A stretch of 58,398 nt of DNA from Thiomicrorhabdus sp041583835 (GCF_041583835.1 NZ_JBFHFC010000013.1:1-58398), one strand, 5' to 3'. Numbered from the stretch's first letter, positions 16,262 to 26,402 are shown. Made by a program: numbers and translations. The notes: a model not told the origin generated them from the sequence alone.

Positions 16262-17143
16262 GTGAATCCGTCTGCTTTTATGGTCAATTTTTTTCCTTTT
16301 CTTCGTGCGATTTCGAGCAATCCCAAACTGGCTAAATGGGCCACGTATTTTTTGCTCGTGTTGCTGGCTTGGCAGGGCGGTAAGCTTTTCAGTTCTCAAT
16401 TGAATGTTGTGACCACGCCTGCTCTTCCCGAAATCGTAGCCAAACCCCAAAAGAATCTTAAGCTTCAAGGGGATGATTCTCTGTTGTTCGGAAAGCCGGA
16501 AGTGGATTTGACGCAAACGACCGATTTGAATGATAGCGGTATGTCGCCTTCTGAGGTGGATGCTAGTCGATTGCGTTTGAAGTTGGTCGGTGCGATCGCC
16601 ATTGATGGGAAAGGGGTGGCGATTATCGAATCTTCCGGCTCGACCCTGGTGGTTAGCGAAGGTGAAGAGATTATCAGTGGGGTCGATCTGCTGAAGGTCT
16701 ACTCCGATCAGGTCATTATTTTAAATCGCGGTAAGCGTGAAAAGTTGATGATAGAACAGGGTGGGAAAGATTTGTTTGAACCTGCGACCCAGAGTGGAGC
16801 AGGAGAAACCTCCGAAATCACGACCGAGCATAAGCAGACTTTGAGAAAGATCGGCGAAGACTTGCGTTCCAATCCGATAAGCATATCAAAGTACATTCGA
16901 TTCCAGCCGATGAACAAAGACGGAAAGTGGGATGCGGTTAAGATCTGGCCGAAATCCGAACCGGAAATTTTTAACGAGATCGGCTTTAAGGCCGGAGATT
17001 TGCTTAAGTCGGTAAACGGTCGTACGATTCAAGAGATGGCGCAGGAACCAAGCCTTTGGCAAGCCTTTCTGAACGAGAGTCAGTTCGACTTGACCATTGA
17101 GCGGCAAGGGCAGTTAGTAAACCTTTCAGTAGATTTAAATTGA
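16262..17143 (+). CDS. gspC: Type II secretion system protein GspC
   Basis: 293 aa from a GTG; the ATG at 16280 is an alternative. A short cytoplasmic part is followed by one membrane anchor (ATYFLLVLLAWQGGKLF, about 28-45). The homology-region domain follows (about 98-165; LVGAIAIDGKGVAIIESS) and then a PDZ-like domain at the C-terminus (about 200-293; IGFKAGDLLKSVNG). GspC links the inner-membrane platform to the GspD secretin and takes part in substrate choice. First gene of gspC-N, overlapping the longest gspD frame by a few bases. Confidence 0.9.
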   Translation: MNPSAFMVNFFPFLRAISSNPKLAKWATYFLLVLLAWQGGKLFSSQLNVVTTPALPEIVAKPQKNLKLQGDDSLLFGKPEVDLTQTTDLNDSGMSPSEVDASRLRLKLVGAIAIDGKGVAIIESSGSTLVVSEGEEIISGVDLLKVYSDQVIILNRGKREKLMIEQGGKDLFEPATQSGAGETSEITTEHKQTLRKIGEDLRSNPISISKYIRFQPMNKDGKWDAVKIWPKSEPEIFNEIGFKAGDLLKSVNGRTIQEMAQEPSLWQAFLNESQFDLTIERQGQLVNLSVDLN

Positions 17144-17181
17144 TGCAGTTTTTGTATCGAATGATGACAAACGGGACAGTG

Positions 17182-19269
17182 ATGAATAAGTTTAAAGCGA
17201 TAGTGGTGTCATTTGGTTTGGCGGGTATGATGGCTTTTTCCGCCAGCGTAATGTACGTAACTCCAGCCTATGCGGCGGAAAGCCTGAAGCAGAACTTCAA
17301 GGACGCGGATATTTCCACGGTGATTGAAGCGGTTGCCAAAATTACGGGACACAACTTCGTGATCGATCCTCGCGTCAAAGGTAAGGTGACGTTGATCGCC
17401 CCGGAGCCGATGGAGCCGAGCGCTTTATATGAAACGTTGTTGACGATTTTGAACGTTCACGGTTATACCGCGATTCCGAGTGATAATGTCATCAAAATCG
17501 TACCGGCTAACCTGGCGCGCGATCAACTACCTTACCGTGTGCGCGGAGAAGGCAACGAAGCATGGGTTTCTGAAGTCATCGGCGTTAAGAATGTCTCCGC
17601 TTCCAAGTTGGTTGCCGTGTTGAGACCGTTAGTTGCCAAAGAAGGGCATTTGGTCGCGTTGGCGGAAAGTAATAAATTGATCGTGACCGATACGGTTGCC
17701 AATATTCAGCGTATTAAGAAAGTGTTGGCGCGCGTTGACGTCGATACGCAAAGCGGTTACGAAATCATCGAATTGAAACACGCCTCGGCGGAAGAAGTTG
17801 CTAAAACGTTGCGCAACGTTTTGCCGAAAGGTATGGGTTCTACCGGAGCCAAAGTAACGTTTGACGAGCGTTCCAACCGAGTGATCCTGGTCGGAGACGA
17901 AGCCAAGCGCATGATGTTGAGAACGATGGTGGCAGAGCTGGATGTACAGGTGCCTACTCAGGGTCGCGTTCAGGTGATTTATCTGCATTACGCCAAAGCG
18001 AAGGACTTGGTGCCGGTTTTACAGAACCTGTCGACCAACCGTTCCTTGTTGTTGTCTGATGACGGCAGTCCGCTCGAATTGAATATGCCTGTTGTCGCCG
18101 AAGGCGGAGCGGAAGCGGCTCCGGCTGCAGGGGCGGCTACGTCGGCCACCGCGAGTATGGATAAGAAAAATCTGCAGGAACGTATCAGTATCGAAGCTGA
18201 CGAGCGTATGAATGCCTTGGTTATCAGTGCGCCGCCAGCCATGGTCAGCGCACTTAAGGAAGTCGTTAAGCAGCTGGATATTCGTCGTGCCCAAGTATTA
18301 ATCGAAGCGATTTTTGTCGAATTGACCGAAACCAAAGCGGCTGAATTGGGTGTGGAATGGGGTGCTTACGGTCCGAACGGCGGTGGTTTGATCAACTTCT
18401 CCGGCACAATTCCGGCGTTGTTGAGCGGCGATCCGACCACGCAGCTTTCCGCAATCGGGCATGGTGTGACGAGCGGATTAGGCGAAGTGGATTCCAGCGG
18501 TTACGGTTGGGGTGCGTTGATTCGTGCCTTGAACAGCGATACCAATGCAAACATTCTGGCGACACCGTCTCTGGTGACCTTGGATAACGAAGAGGCAGAG
18601 ATTGTGGTCGGTAAGGAAGTTCCGTTCCAGACGGGAAGTTACACCAGTACCACGACCAGCGTCAGCAATCCGTTTAATACCATCGAGCGTAAAGACGTCG
18701 GTTTGAAACTTAAGGTGAAACCGCAAATCAACGAAGGCGACGAAATTTATCTGGATATCGATCAGGAAATTTCGGATGTCATTCCGAAAGCGGAAGCCGT
18801 CGATGTGCAGACTTCCAAGCGTCAGATTAAGACCCGCGTGATTGTCGGAGACGGTAATGTCATCGTATTGGGCGGATTGATTCAGGAGCGTGAAAACGAA
18901 GTGGTTTCCAAGGTACCGGGATTAGGAGACCTTCCCGTTGTGGGAGCCTTGTTCCGCTCCAAGCAGAACGAACGTGAGAAGGTCAATTTAATGATCTTCC
19001 TACGTCCTGTGATTATTCGTGACCGTGCAACGAGTGACTATTACAGCCATAAGAAATATTCTCAAATTCAACAGCAGCAGGATCATTTGTTGAATAAATA
19101 CGATTCCGAATTGCTTAACGGTTTACGTCCTCGCTTACCAAGCATAGATCAGTGGAAAAAACAGGAACCGGCGACGCCTTTCCAGTCGAAATCGGGCGGA
19201 AAGACTGAATTGGAAGCGAATGACAAGCAGAGTTCGGATTCAGATGCCTTGCTTGAGAGGGATCTATGA
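17182..19269 (+). CDS. gspD: Type II secretion system secretin GspD
   Basis: 695 aa from the ATG at 17182, which gives a normal signal peptide (MNKFKAIVVSFGLAG... ending near AYAA) behind GGGA. Upstream starts at 17140 (TTG) and 17143 (ATG) would overlap gspC and give a longer leader. N0 domain (NFKDADISTVIEAVAKITGHNFVIDP), three N1-N3 repeats (about 110-370, with an Ala/Gly-rich insert in N3), and the secretin channel (about 370-620; VGKEVPFQTG, VPGLGDLPVVGALFR) can be followed. Forms the outer-membrane pore. Stop overlaps the gspE start. Confidence 0.93.
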   Translation: MNKFKAIVVSFGLAGMMAFSASVMYVTPAYAAESLKQNFKDADISTVIEAVAKITGHNFVIDPRVKGKVTLIAPEPMEPSALYETLLTILNVHGYTAIPSDNVIKIVPANLARDQLPYRVRGEGNEAWVSEVIGVKNVSASKLVAVLRPLVAKEGHLVALAESNKLIVTDTVANIQRIKKVLARVDVDTQSGYEIIELKHASAEEVAKTLRNVLPKGMGSTGAKVTFDERSNRVILVGDEAKRMMLRTMVAELDVQVPTQGRVQVIYLHYAKAKDLVPVLQNLSTNRSLLLSDDGSPLELNMPVVAEGGAEAAPAAGAATSATASMDKKNLQERISIEADERMNALVISAPPAMVSALKEVVKQLDIRRAQVLIEAIFVELTETKAAELGVEWGAYGPNGGGLINFSGTIPALLSGDPTTQLSAIGHGVTSGLGEVDSSGYGWGALIRALNSDTNANILATPSLVTLDNEEAEIVVGKEVPFQTGSYTSTTTSVSNPFNTIERKDVGLKLKVKPQINEGDEIYLDIDQEISDVIPKAEAVDVQTSKRQIKTRVIVGDGNVIVLGGLIQERENEVVSKVPGLGDLPVVGALFRSKQNEREKVNLMIFLRPVIIRDRATSDYYSHKKYSQIQQQQDHLLNKYDSELLNGLRPRLPSIDQWKKQEPATPFQSKSGGKTELEANDKQSSDSDALLERDL

Positions 19270-20741
19270 ACACCGAACTGGCTTTTGCATTCGCCCGATC
19301 CAATGAGGTTGTGCTGACTGCTCTAGAAGACGGTCGTGTCGGAGTGTTTTACACTCAAAAAACCCCGGCTACGGCTCTGTTGGAGTTGCAGCGAAAAATC
19401 GAGCAGGCCGAAAAAGCCGAGCAGTGCGAGATTGTTTTCCAACAATTGGACGAGTCGAGTTTCGAGCGTAAGATTCAAGCGGTTTATGCCGGCAGCGGAC
19501 AGAAATCGATCGAGACTTTCGATGAGTTCGAAAGCGAAGATTTAGCCAGCGTCGTTGCGGAACTGGGCGAGCCGGAAGACTTGTTGAACAGCGCCGACGA
19601 TGCGCCGGTCATCAAATTACTGAATGCGATTCTGGCCGAAGCGATCCGCGCTAATGCGTCCGACGTGCATATCGAACCGTTCGAGAGCCAGTTGCGAATC
19701 CGCTTCCGTATCGACGGGCGATTAAGTACGGTTTTAACGCCTAAGCCCGGCATCGGCAGTATGTTGGTGTCGCGTATCAAGGTTATGGCGCGTTTGGATA
19801 TCGCCGAGAAGCGTCTGCCGCAAGACGGGCGTATTGCTTTGAAACTCGGCGGTCGCGCGGTTGATTTACGTGTTTCCACAATCCCGTCGAGTTTTGGTGA
19901 AAGAGTGGTTATGCGTTTGTTGGATAAGAGCGCCGGACGTTTGAACCTGAATCAGCTGGGTTTGGCTGAACCGATCTATGCAGGTATCCAACACCTGCTG
20001 AATAAGCCCCATGGTATTTTCCTGGTGACCGGGCCGACCGGTTCCGGTAAAACCACCACACTGTATGCCGGTTTGAGCCGCTTGAATGATGCCCAGCGCA
20101 ATATCATGACGGTCGAAGACCCGGTCGAATACAACATTGACGGTATTAGTCAGACTCAAGTTAACAATAAAGCCAATATGACTTTCGCCAAAGGATTGCG
20201 CGCCATTTTGCGTCAGGATCCGGATGTGGTGATGATCGGTGAGATCCGAGACATCGAGACGGCGGAAATCGCGGTTCAGGCCTCCTTGACCGGACACCTG
20301 GTTTTGTCGACCTTGCACACCAATACGGCAGTAGGTGCCATCACCCGTTTGCGCGATATGGGCATCGAACCGTTTTTGCTATCATCGAGTCTAATCGGTG
20401 TTTTGGCGCAGCGTCTGGTCCGAAAGTTGTGTCCGCACTGTAAGCAGGAACATCAGGCCGACGATGCGGAATGTGCGACCTTGGGCGTCGATCAGGCGTT
20501 GATTTATCAGCACGTTGGTTGCGACCACTGCCAGCATACCGGTTATCAGGGACGAATGGGGCTGTATGAATTAGTGATGGTGGACGATCAGGTGCGCCAG
20601 ATGATCCACGCGGATGAATCCGAATTGGAAATTGAACGTTATGTTCATAAAGACGCTAAATCCTTGATGCAAAGCGGTTTGGAAAAAGTGTTGAGCGGCG
20701 AAACCAGTCTCGAAGAAGTTTTGCGGGTAACCCAAAACTAA
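19266..20741 (+). CDS. gspE: Type II secretion system ATPase GspE
   Basis: 491 aa. An N-terminal domain (about 1-110) that binds GspL precedes the ATPase core with Walker A GPTGSGKTT (K262), Asp box VEDPVEY, Walker B ILRQDPDVVMIGEIRD and His box LVLSTLHTNTA. A zinc-binding CPHC...CDHC pair lies near 392-420. Hexameric cytoplasmic motor for pseudopilus assembly. Start overlaps the gspD stop by 4 nt. Confidence 0.95.
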   Translation: MNTELAFAFARSNEVVLTALEDGRVGVFYTQKTPATALLELQRKIEQAEKAEQCEIVFQQLDESSFERKIQAVYAGSGQKSIETFDEFESEDLASVVAELGEPEDLLNSADDAPVIKLLNAILAEAIRANASDVHIEPFESQLRIRFRIDGRLSTVLTPKPGIGSMLVSRIKVMARLDIAEKRLPQDGRIALKLGGRAVDLRVSTIPSSFGERVVMRLLDKSAGRLNLNQLGLAEPIYAGIQHLLNKPHGIFLVTGPTGSGKTTTLYAGLSRLNDAQRNIMTVEDPVEYNIDGISQTQVNNKANMTFAKGLRAILRQDPDVVMIGEIRDIETAEIAVQASLTGHLVLSTLHTNTAVGAITRLRDMGIEPFLLSSSLIGVLAQRLVRKLCPHCKQEHQADDAECATLGVDQALIYQHVGCDHCQHTGYQGRMGLYELVMVDDQVRQMIHADESELEIERYVHKDAKSLMQSGLEKVLSGETSLEEVLRVTQN

Positions 20742-20775
20742 CTCTTTAAAAATTGATGGAAGATAGATAGCGTTC

Positions 20776-21999
20776 ATGGCTGCATTTGAATACAAAGCGA
20801 TGACCCAAACGGGTCAGATGAAGAAAGGCCTGATGGAAGGGGATTCCGAACGTCAGGTTCGCCAAATGCTGCGCGAACAGAACCTGACGCCGGTGGAACT
20901 GAAATCCATCGAGCAGAAAAAGAACGCATCTAAAAACGTTGCCGCACAATCTTTCTTCGCGCCGAAGATTCAAACTGCCGATCTGGCGTTGGCCACCCGT
21001 CAATTGTTCACTTTATTGGATGCCGGTACGCCGCTGACTCAAGCTTTGCAGTCGATCTCCCAGCAAGCCGAATCTAAATTGATGCGACGTTTTTTAGCCA
21101 ATCTTCATACCCGGGTGTCGGAAGGTTATTCATTGGCCCATGCGTTGGAAAAATCGAACTATCGGGTAGGACAGGATTTTATCGCCACCATCCGTGCCGG
21201 TGAAGAGAGTGGGCATTTGGATAAGGTGCTGTCGCGTCTGGCGGATGCGATCGAACAGCGAGACCAGCTTAACAAGAAAATGAAAACCGCTTTGATCTAC
21301 CCGATCTTGATGGTGGTCGTCGCCGTCATCATCGTGTTTTTCCTGATGGTGTATGTGGTGCCGAAAGTCGTCGGCGTTTTCGATAACATGAATCAGACCT
21401 TGCCGCCGTTAACGCAAGGGTTATTGACGGTGAGCGAGTTCATTCAAGCTCAATGGGGTTGGATTTTAATTGCGGTAATTGCGGCGTTTGTCGGCTTTAA
21501 GTTGATGATGCGCCAGCCGGCCTGGCGTTACCGGGTACATCAGTTGATGATGCGAACCCCGGGCGTGAAACGATTTGTGATTTATTCGGCGACCGCACGT
21601 TGGTCTCGTACCGTCGGGGTTTTGCTTTCCAGTGGCGTGACCGCCACCGACGCTTTGAAGATATCGGCAGAGGTAATGAGTCTGGATCCGATGAAACAGG
21701 CAGTGGAGAAGATGGTCGCTCAGGTTCGCGAAGGGAAACGTATCAGCGTTACCATGCAACAGGCCGGCTTTTTCCCGCCGTTGTTGTTGAACTTGGTGCA
21801 GACCGGTGAAAGCGGCGGCGAACTGGATAATATGATGTTGAAGGGTGCAGTGCATTACGAACAGGCGGTCGAAAATGCCGCAGGCACCCTGGTCAGCATT
21901 TTGGAACCGATGTTGATCATCGTCATGGGGGGCGTGGTTTTGACCATTGTTCTGGCGATCATGATGCCGATTTTTGAAATGAACCAAATGGTTGGTTAA
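20776..21999 (+). CDS. gspF: Type II secretion system inner-membrane platform protein GspF
   Basis: 407 aa, normal length. Starts with the typical MAAFEYKAMTQTGQMKKG and has two homologous cytoplasmic helical domains (about 70-195 and 270-395; FTLLDAGTPLTQAL and GVLLSSGVTATDAL). Membrane segments lie near 175-200, 225-245 and 375-400. Platform protein around which GspE drives pseudopilin assembly. It lies 34 nt after gspE. Confidence 0.94.
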   Translation: MAAFEYKAMTQTGQMKKGLMEGDSERQVRQMLREQNLTPVELKSIEQKKNASKNVAAQSFFAPKIQTADLALATRQLFTLLDAGTPLTQALQSISQQAESKLMRRFLANLHTRVSEGYSLAHALEKSNYRVGQDFIATIRAGEESGHLDKVLSRLADAIEQRDQLNKKMKTALIYPILMVVVAVIIVFFLMVYVVPKVVGVFDNMNQTLPPLTQGLLTVSEFIQAQWGWILIAVIAAFVGFKLMMRQPAWRYRVHQLMMRTPGVKRFVIYSATARWSRTVGVLLSSGVTATDALKISAEVMSLDPMKQAVEKMVAQVREGKRISVTMQQAGFFPPLLLNLVQTGESGGELDNMMLKGAVHYEQAVENAAGTLVSILEPMLIIVMGGVVLTIVLAIMMPIFEMNQMVG

Positions 22000-22040
22000 G
22001 CGTAACAAAGAAATAAAACAGACGTTTTTAGGAGTATGAG

Positions 22041-22511
22041 ATGGAAAATACACAAACACCGATGATGCAGACGATTAAGGCGAAGCGTAATTCTGCTGTA
22101 CAGAAAGGTTTTACGTTAATCGAATTGATGGTCGTGGTGGTCATTCTGGCGGTATTGGCCGCGTTTGTCGCCCCTAAGTTGATGGATCGTCCGGACGAAG
22201 CGAGAATCGTTAAAGCCAAGCAGGATATCAGTTCGATTTCGTCCGCCTTGAAACTGTATAAACTGGATAACTATGTTTATCCGACAACCGATCAGGGAAT
22301 CGAAGCGTTGGTTAAACAGCCGACGACCGAACCTCAGCCGAAGCATTGGAAACAGTACCTTGAACAGATGCCGATGGATCCTTGGGGCAATCCGTACCTT
22401 TATTTGAGTCCGGGTGAGCACGGCGATTTCGACCTGTTTACTTACGGTGCTGACGGACAGGACGGCGGTGACGGCGTGAATGCAACCATCGGTAACTGGA
22501 ATATCAAGTAA
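22041..22511 (+). CDS. gspG: Type II secretion major pseudopilin GspG
   Basis: 156 aa. Prepilin peptidase site KG/FTLIE with cleavage after G23 and the +5 glutamate (E28), then a hydrophobic helix ending KLMDRPDEAR. The typical GspG core includes YPTTDQGIEALV and DPWGNPYLYLSPGEHGDFDLF, with the C-terminal calcium-site DGQDGGDG region. Main subunit of the pseudopilus. TTTTAGGAG lies upstream. Confidence 0.96.
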   Translation: MENTQTPMMQTIKAKRNSAVQKGFTLIELMVVVVILAVLAAFVAPKLMDRPDEARIVKAKQDISSISSALKLYKLDNYVYPTTDQGIEALVKQPTTEPQPKHWKQYLEQMPMDPWGNPYLYLSPGEHGDFDLFTYGADGQDGGDGVNATIGNWNIK

Positions 22512-22537
22512 CGCCCTTTGACGGGGTGAAGCCTAAC

Positions 22538-23065
22538 ATGGTCAGCAGACGAGTCGCGCAATCGGGCTTCACCTTGATTGAATTGATGGTGGTGGTCGTT
22601 ATTATGTCGGTGGTCGTCACCGTCGGCATGATGTCGATCGGTTCCAGCGAACAGGCAACGTTACGTTCCCAAGAACGCAGCGTTAAATCCTTGTTGAGCT
22701 TCGTTCGCGATCAGGCGGCGCTTAAGCAGAGATTGTATCTGGTGGCCGTCGACGAAAAAGGTTTGAGCGCCTATAGTCAGCAACGCGGTAAATGGCAGAA
22801 GGATGAGAAAATCGATTCTTTGGCGTGGTCGGAATCGTTGCAGGTCGAATGGACAATCGATAATCAACAGTTCGCCCGACAGCAGAATTTGCCGAGGGAA
22901 GGTTGGGTGTTCTGGCCGAGCGGAGATGTCATGGCCGGATCGGTTTTATTTAGTCCGCGTTCGAATTCCTCTTTACGCGGTAAGCAGGCTGAATCCTCAT
23001 ACAGTGTGCATTGGAATGGATTGCTGCAATTTGATGCCGAACAAGAAAACGGGAACGTGAAATGA
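22538..23065 (+). CDS. gspH: Type II secretion minor pseudopilin GspH
   Basis: 175 aa from the ATG at 22538, preferred because GGGGTGA sits 8 nt upstream; a GTG at 22526 is the alternative. Prepilin motif SG/FTLIE after residue 10, hydrophobic helix, then a beta-rich domain of low conservation (LRSQERSVKSLLSFVRDQAAL). Position between gspG and gspI supports the call. Stop overlaps the gspI start. Confidence 0.88.
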   Translation: MVSRRVAQSGFTLIELMVVVVIMSVVVTVGMMSIGSSEQATLRSQERSVKSLLSFVRDQAALKQRLYLVAVDEKGLSAYSQQRGKWQKDEKIDSLAWSESLQVEWTIDNQQFARQQNLPREGWVFWPSGDVMAGSVLFSPRSNSSLRGKQAESSYSVHWNGLLQFDAEQENGNVK

Positions 23066-23430
23066 TTGGATCGGTTCGCAAGCGTCAACAAGGGTTTACC
23101 TTGATTGAAGTCATGGTGGCGCTGGCCGTAGTGTCGATCGCATTGGCCGCATTGTCTCGAGCGATGGGTTTGACGGTAAGCAATCACAGTGCGCTGGACG
23201 AACGTATTGTCGCTACTTGGGTGGCGGAAGACGAACTGGTGAAATTGCAAGTTATGCCTAATAGCCGTGCGGAAGCCAAGCAGGAAGTGACGATGTTGAA
23301 CCGGACTTGGGTTTCGGAGTTGGCGACCGAAGACACTATGATTGCGGATGTTAAAAAAGCGACCATGACGGTGACATTGGAAGGCAGCAAAAAACCTTCA
23401 GCCGCACTGGCGACGGTGGTCGGCCCGTGA
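23062..23430 (+). CDS. gspI: Type II secretion minor pseudopilin GspI
   Basis: 122 aa. Prepilin site QG/FTLIE after residue 11 and a hydrophobic helix MVALAVVSIALAALSRAM. Short C-terminal domain with TWVAEDELVKLQ, typical of GspI, part of the tip complex with GspJ and GspK. Overlaps both neighbours by 4 nt. Confidence 0.9.
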   Translation: MIGSVRKRQQGFTLIEVMVALAVVSIALAALSRAMGLTVSNHSALDERIVATWVAEDELVKLQVMPNSRAEAKQEVTMLNRTWVSELATEDTMIADVKKATMTVTLEGSKKPSAALATVVGP

Positions 23431-24101
23431 ATTCGACGGTAAACGACTCGACTTCAAGGCAAGCGGGCTTCACTTTGATTGAGCTGCTGATCGCTTTGAC
23501 GATTTCAGCGGTGATTGCGGTGTTGGCTTACCAAACCGTCAGCAGTGTGGTAACGGTGCAAGAGCGTACAGAAGATCATGCGGCCAAGATGGAACAATTA
23601 CAGCGTGCGATTTGGTGGATGGAACAAGACTTCATCCAGTTGGCGCCGCGAACCATTCAGGATGGTTTGGGCGGAGTGCTGCCGGCATTCCAATACCGTC
23701 GCGATTTAGGGGTTGAGTTGACTCGCATCGCCGAATTCCCGACGCCTTACGGCATGGGCGGTTTGTTGCGGGTCGCGTATCGTTTGGAAGACGGTGTTTT
23801 GTACCGGTTAGTGTGGCCGGTATTGGATCGCGCACCGGATACCCAGCCAACCAAGCTGCCGGTTTTGGATCACGTCGAGCGTTTTGAGATACGCTTGCTA
23901 AACGCGAATAACGAATATGTTCGCAGCTGGCCGAGCGAGCAGCAGACATTGACCGCATTGCCGAGATTGACGGAAGTGAGTCTGGAGATTGACGGCATGG
24001 GCGAGATGACGAGATTGTTTATGGGGGCGGATGCGGAGATCAGTGCAGCCGGTGCCACGGCTACGCAGACGACCGATAACAATGAGGCGAACGATCAATG
24101 A
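23427..24101 (+). CDS. gspJ: Type II secretion minor pseudopilin GspJ
   Basis: 224 aa from a GTG that overlaps the gspI stop. Prepilin site AG/FTLIE after residue 14, then a hydrophobic helix. Family features include MEQLQRAIWWMEQDFIQLAPR and GVLYRLVWPVLDRA. Member of the pseudopilus tip. The last 20 residues are Ala/Thr/Asp-rich and probably disordered. Confidence 0.9.
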   Translation: MNSTVNDSTSRQAGFTLIELLIALTISAVIAVLAYQTVSSVVTVQERTEDHAAKMEQLQRAIWWMEQDFIQLAPRTIQDGLGGVLPAFQYRRDLGVELTRIAEFPTPYGMGGLLRVAYRLEDGVLYRLVWPVLDRAPDTQPTKLPVLDHVERFEIRLLNANNEYVRSWPSEQQTLTALPRLTEVSLEIDGMGEMTRLFMGADAEISAAGATATQTTDNNEANDQ

Positions 24102-25144
24102 AGTCGGTCAGTCGCGCTGCATACGGTGAAGAAAATGGAAAGCGGCACCTTGGCGACCGTAATCGGGTTTGCTTGGCGCAAGAAAAACCTCAGCAGGGGT
24201 TTGCGCTGTTAACCGTATTGTTGATTGTCGCGTTGGTGGCGACTTTGTCCGGCCAGTTGATTTATCAACAACATCTGACGTTGAGCCGCAGTACCAATAT
24301 GCTGCATCAAGCGCAGTCGTTAGCCGTGGCATGGGGGCTGGAAGGTTGGGTTAAACAGGGATTGTTGTTGGACGCAAAAAACAACCAGACCGACCATTTA
24401 CAAGAACTTTGGGCGCAGCCCATGTTGAAAGTGCCGTTTGAAGGCGGAGAAATTTCCGGGCAGCTCTACGATATGCAAGCGCGCCTGAACCTGAATAACG
24501 TTCAGGAAAGCGATAAGGCGCAGCGTGAGACATGGCAGGCAATCATCAATCGATGGGCGTTGCTGTTAGGGTTGCAACAAGCCCCGGCGGAAGTGTTGAC
24601 CGATTGGGTGGATGCAGACGACGAACGTTTACCGAACGGTGCGGAGAGCGATGCTTATCTGCTGATGCAGCCTCCGTATCGTGCCGCCAACCAACCTTTG
24701 GTGATGTTCGAAGAGTTGAAGAATATTCAGGGACTGCAAAATATCGATTTTGAAATTTGGCAGCGCATGAAATTGACGGCAAGCGTGTTGCCGACGGTGA
24801 CGGCCATCAATGTTAATACCGCTCCGAAAGAGGTGTTGATGGCATTGACCGATTGGATGAACGAATCGGTTGCCGAGGCTTGGATTGCACAGCGTAAGGA
24901 AACGCCTGCCAATAGCATTGAGGAATTCAGGACGTTTATCGCTCAACAGACCGGGATGGAAAGCGGGCCTTTAACTGATGCGCTGCCGGATTGGTTGATC
25001 AGTGTGAACAGTCAGTATTTTTTATTGGTCGGCCAAGTCGATTTCGGCGAGTCATTACAAGGTTTGTCGGCCATTTTTTATCGCCCGGATAGAAACCAAG
25101 TTAAGTTAGTACAAAGGTGGTTAAGTGTCGCAGAAACACACTGA
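24098..25144 (+). CDS. gspK: Type II secretion minor pseudopilin GspK
   Basis: 348 aa. The prepilin-like site QQG/FALLT lies after residue 34, an unusually long leader, and the +5 glutamate is replaced by threonine, as is usual for GspK at the pseudopilus tip. The large periplasmic part contains the pseudopilin fold with an inserted helical domain (LNLNNVQESDKAQRETW, LTDWVDADDERLPNGAE) that binds calcium in homologues. Overlaps gspJ by 4 nt and gspL by 20 nt. Confidence 0.9.
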   Translation: MKSVSRAAYGEENGKRHLGDRNRVCLAQEKPQQGFALLTVLLIVALVATLSGQLIYQQHLTLSRSTNMLHQAQSLAVAWGLEGWVKQGLLLDAKNNQTDHLQELWAQPMLKVPFEGGEISGQLYDMQARLNLNNVQESDKAQRETWQAIINRWALLLGLQQAPAEVLTDWVDADDERLPNGAESDAYLLMQPPYRAANQPLVMFEELKNIQGLQNIDFEIWQRMKLTASVLPTVTAINVNTAPKEVLMALTDWMNESVAEAWIAQRKETPANSIEEFRTFIAQQTGMESGPLTDALPDWLISVNSQYFLLVGQVDFGESLQGLSAIFYRPDRNQVKLVQRWLSVAETH

Positions 25145-26402
25145 ACAAAAAGGGATGCAAGTGAAGCAAAGTCATTTGCCGGTCTTCCGTCAGGTTCGAT
25201 TTGACCTGTCCGGAAAATTGCTCGTTGAGACCGAATCAGGAGAAAGCCAAGAGGCGGTGTTGTTTATTCAGGCACAAGAGGGCAAGGATAACAAGGACGC
25301 ATTGAAGAAAGTATTAGCGGCGGTTTCCGTCGTCTGGGTGCCGACCGAGCAGGTGAGCCTGATGCAGCATTTCGTTCCCGGAAAACGCCGTTCGGATTGG
25401 ATTGCGGCCTTACCTTATGCATTGGAAGAATCACTGGCTGAACCGGTGGAAAGTCTGCATTTTGTGGCGTTGAACCGAACCCCGCAAGGTGAGGTGAGCG
25501 TGGCGGTGATTACCAAAGAACGTATGCAGTTGTGGGTCGAGCAACTTCGTCAAATTGGCTTGGATCACGTTTTGTTGGTGGCCGATTGTTTCCGGGTTCC
25601 GCCGACCGAGCGTATGGCGAATACAGCCGCAAATACAATGGCACAAGAACCGTCTTCAGAGTCGCAAAATGGACAGGTCTGGTCGGTTTATCAGCAGACC
25701 GACCAACGTCTGTTGGTTCGTAGTGGCGAATATACGGGGTTTGCAGCAAGTCCGGGATGGTTTGAACCGCTTAAACAGTTGCATATTCAACAGCACGGCG
25801 AGGTGTTGATTGAGACCGTGGAAGAATCTGCGTTGTCGAACGACTGTGCGACATCGATTGCGGGCGTTCGTCATGCCTGCAAAGGCTTCAATTTACGCAG
25901 CGGCGAGTTCCAGTCTAAATCGAAATCGGGTGGGCAATGGAAAATCTGGCAAAGCGCGGGGATTCTATTGGTTGCTCTGGTGGCGGTTTATCTGTTGAGT
26001 CTGTTTATGCAGGCCCAGCAACACCGTGATCAAGCTGCGGCGTATCAAGCTCAGACTGAAAAATTATTTAAGCAGCGATTCCCGGAAGTGAAACGCATCA
26101 TCAATATCCGCACGCAAGCGAAAACCGGCTTTAATCAGGGATCGACAACCGGTGATAAAGTTGGACCGAGCCAGTTGGTTCATCAGGTTGAAGCGGTGTT
26201 TGCACAGTTTCCGAAGGTGCAGGTTGTCGGATTGGATTGGAAGGCGTCAAGCGGGCAGTTAAGCCTACAGATCCAGTCCGCGCAGGTTAACGATTTGCAA
26301 AGTCTGGCGCAAGCGGCCGGTCAGAAAATGTTGGTGGAATTGAAAGTGAAGAACGTTTCGCAAACGTTGGCGGAAGGAGTGTTGTATGTTGGCGCAAATT
26401 AA
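25125..26402 (+). CDS. gspL: Type II secretion system protein GspL
   Basis: 425 aa from a GTG inside the end of gspK; an ATG at 25155 is possible. Cytoplasmic actin-like part (about 1-275; WIAALPYALEESLAEPVESLHF) that recruits GspE, one membrane helix (about 278-298; SAGILLVALVAVYLLSLF) and a periplasmic ferredoxin-like domain (about 340-425) that pairs with GspM. Confidence 0.88.
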   Translation: MSQKHTEQKGMQVKQSHLPVFRQVRFDLSGKLLVETESGESQEAVLFIQAQEGKDNKDALKKVLAAVSVVWVPTEQVSLMQHFVPGKRRSDWIAALPYALEESLAEPVESLHFVALNRTPQGEVSVAVITKERMQLWVEQLRQIGLDHVLLVADCFRVPPTERMANTAANTMAQEPSSESQNGQVWSVYQQTDQRLLVRSGEYTGFAASPGWFEPLKQLHIQQHGEVLIETVEESALSNDCATSIAGVRHACKGFNLRSGEFQSKSKSGGQWKIWQSAGILLVALVAVYLLSLFMQAQQHRDQAAAYQAQTEKLFKQRFPEVKRIINIRTQAKTGFNQGSTTGDKVGPSQLVHQVEAVFAQFPKVQVVGLDWKASSGQLSLQIQSAQVNDLQSLAQAAGQKMLVELKVKNVSQTLAEGVLYVGAN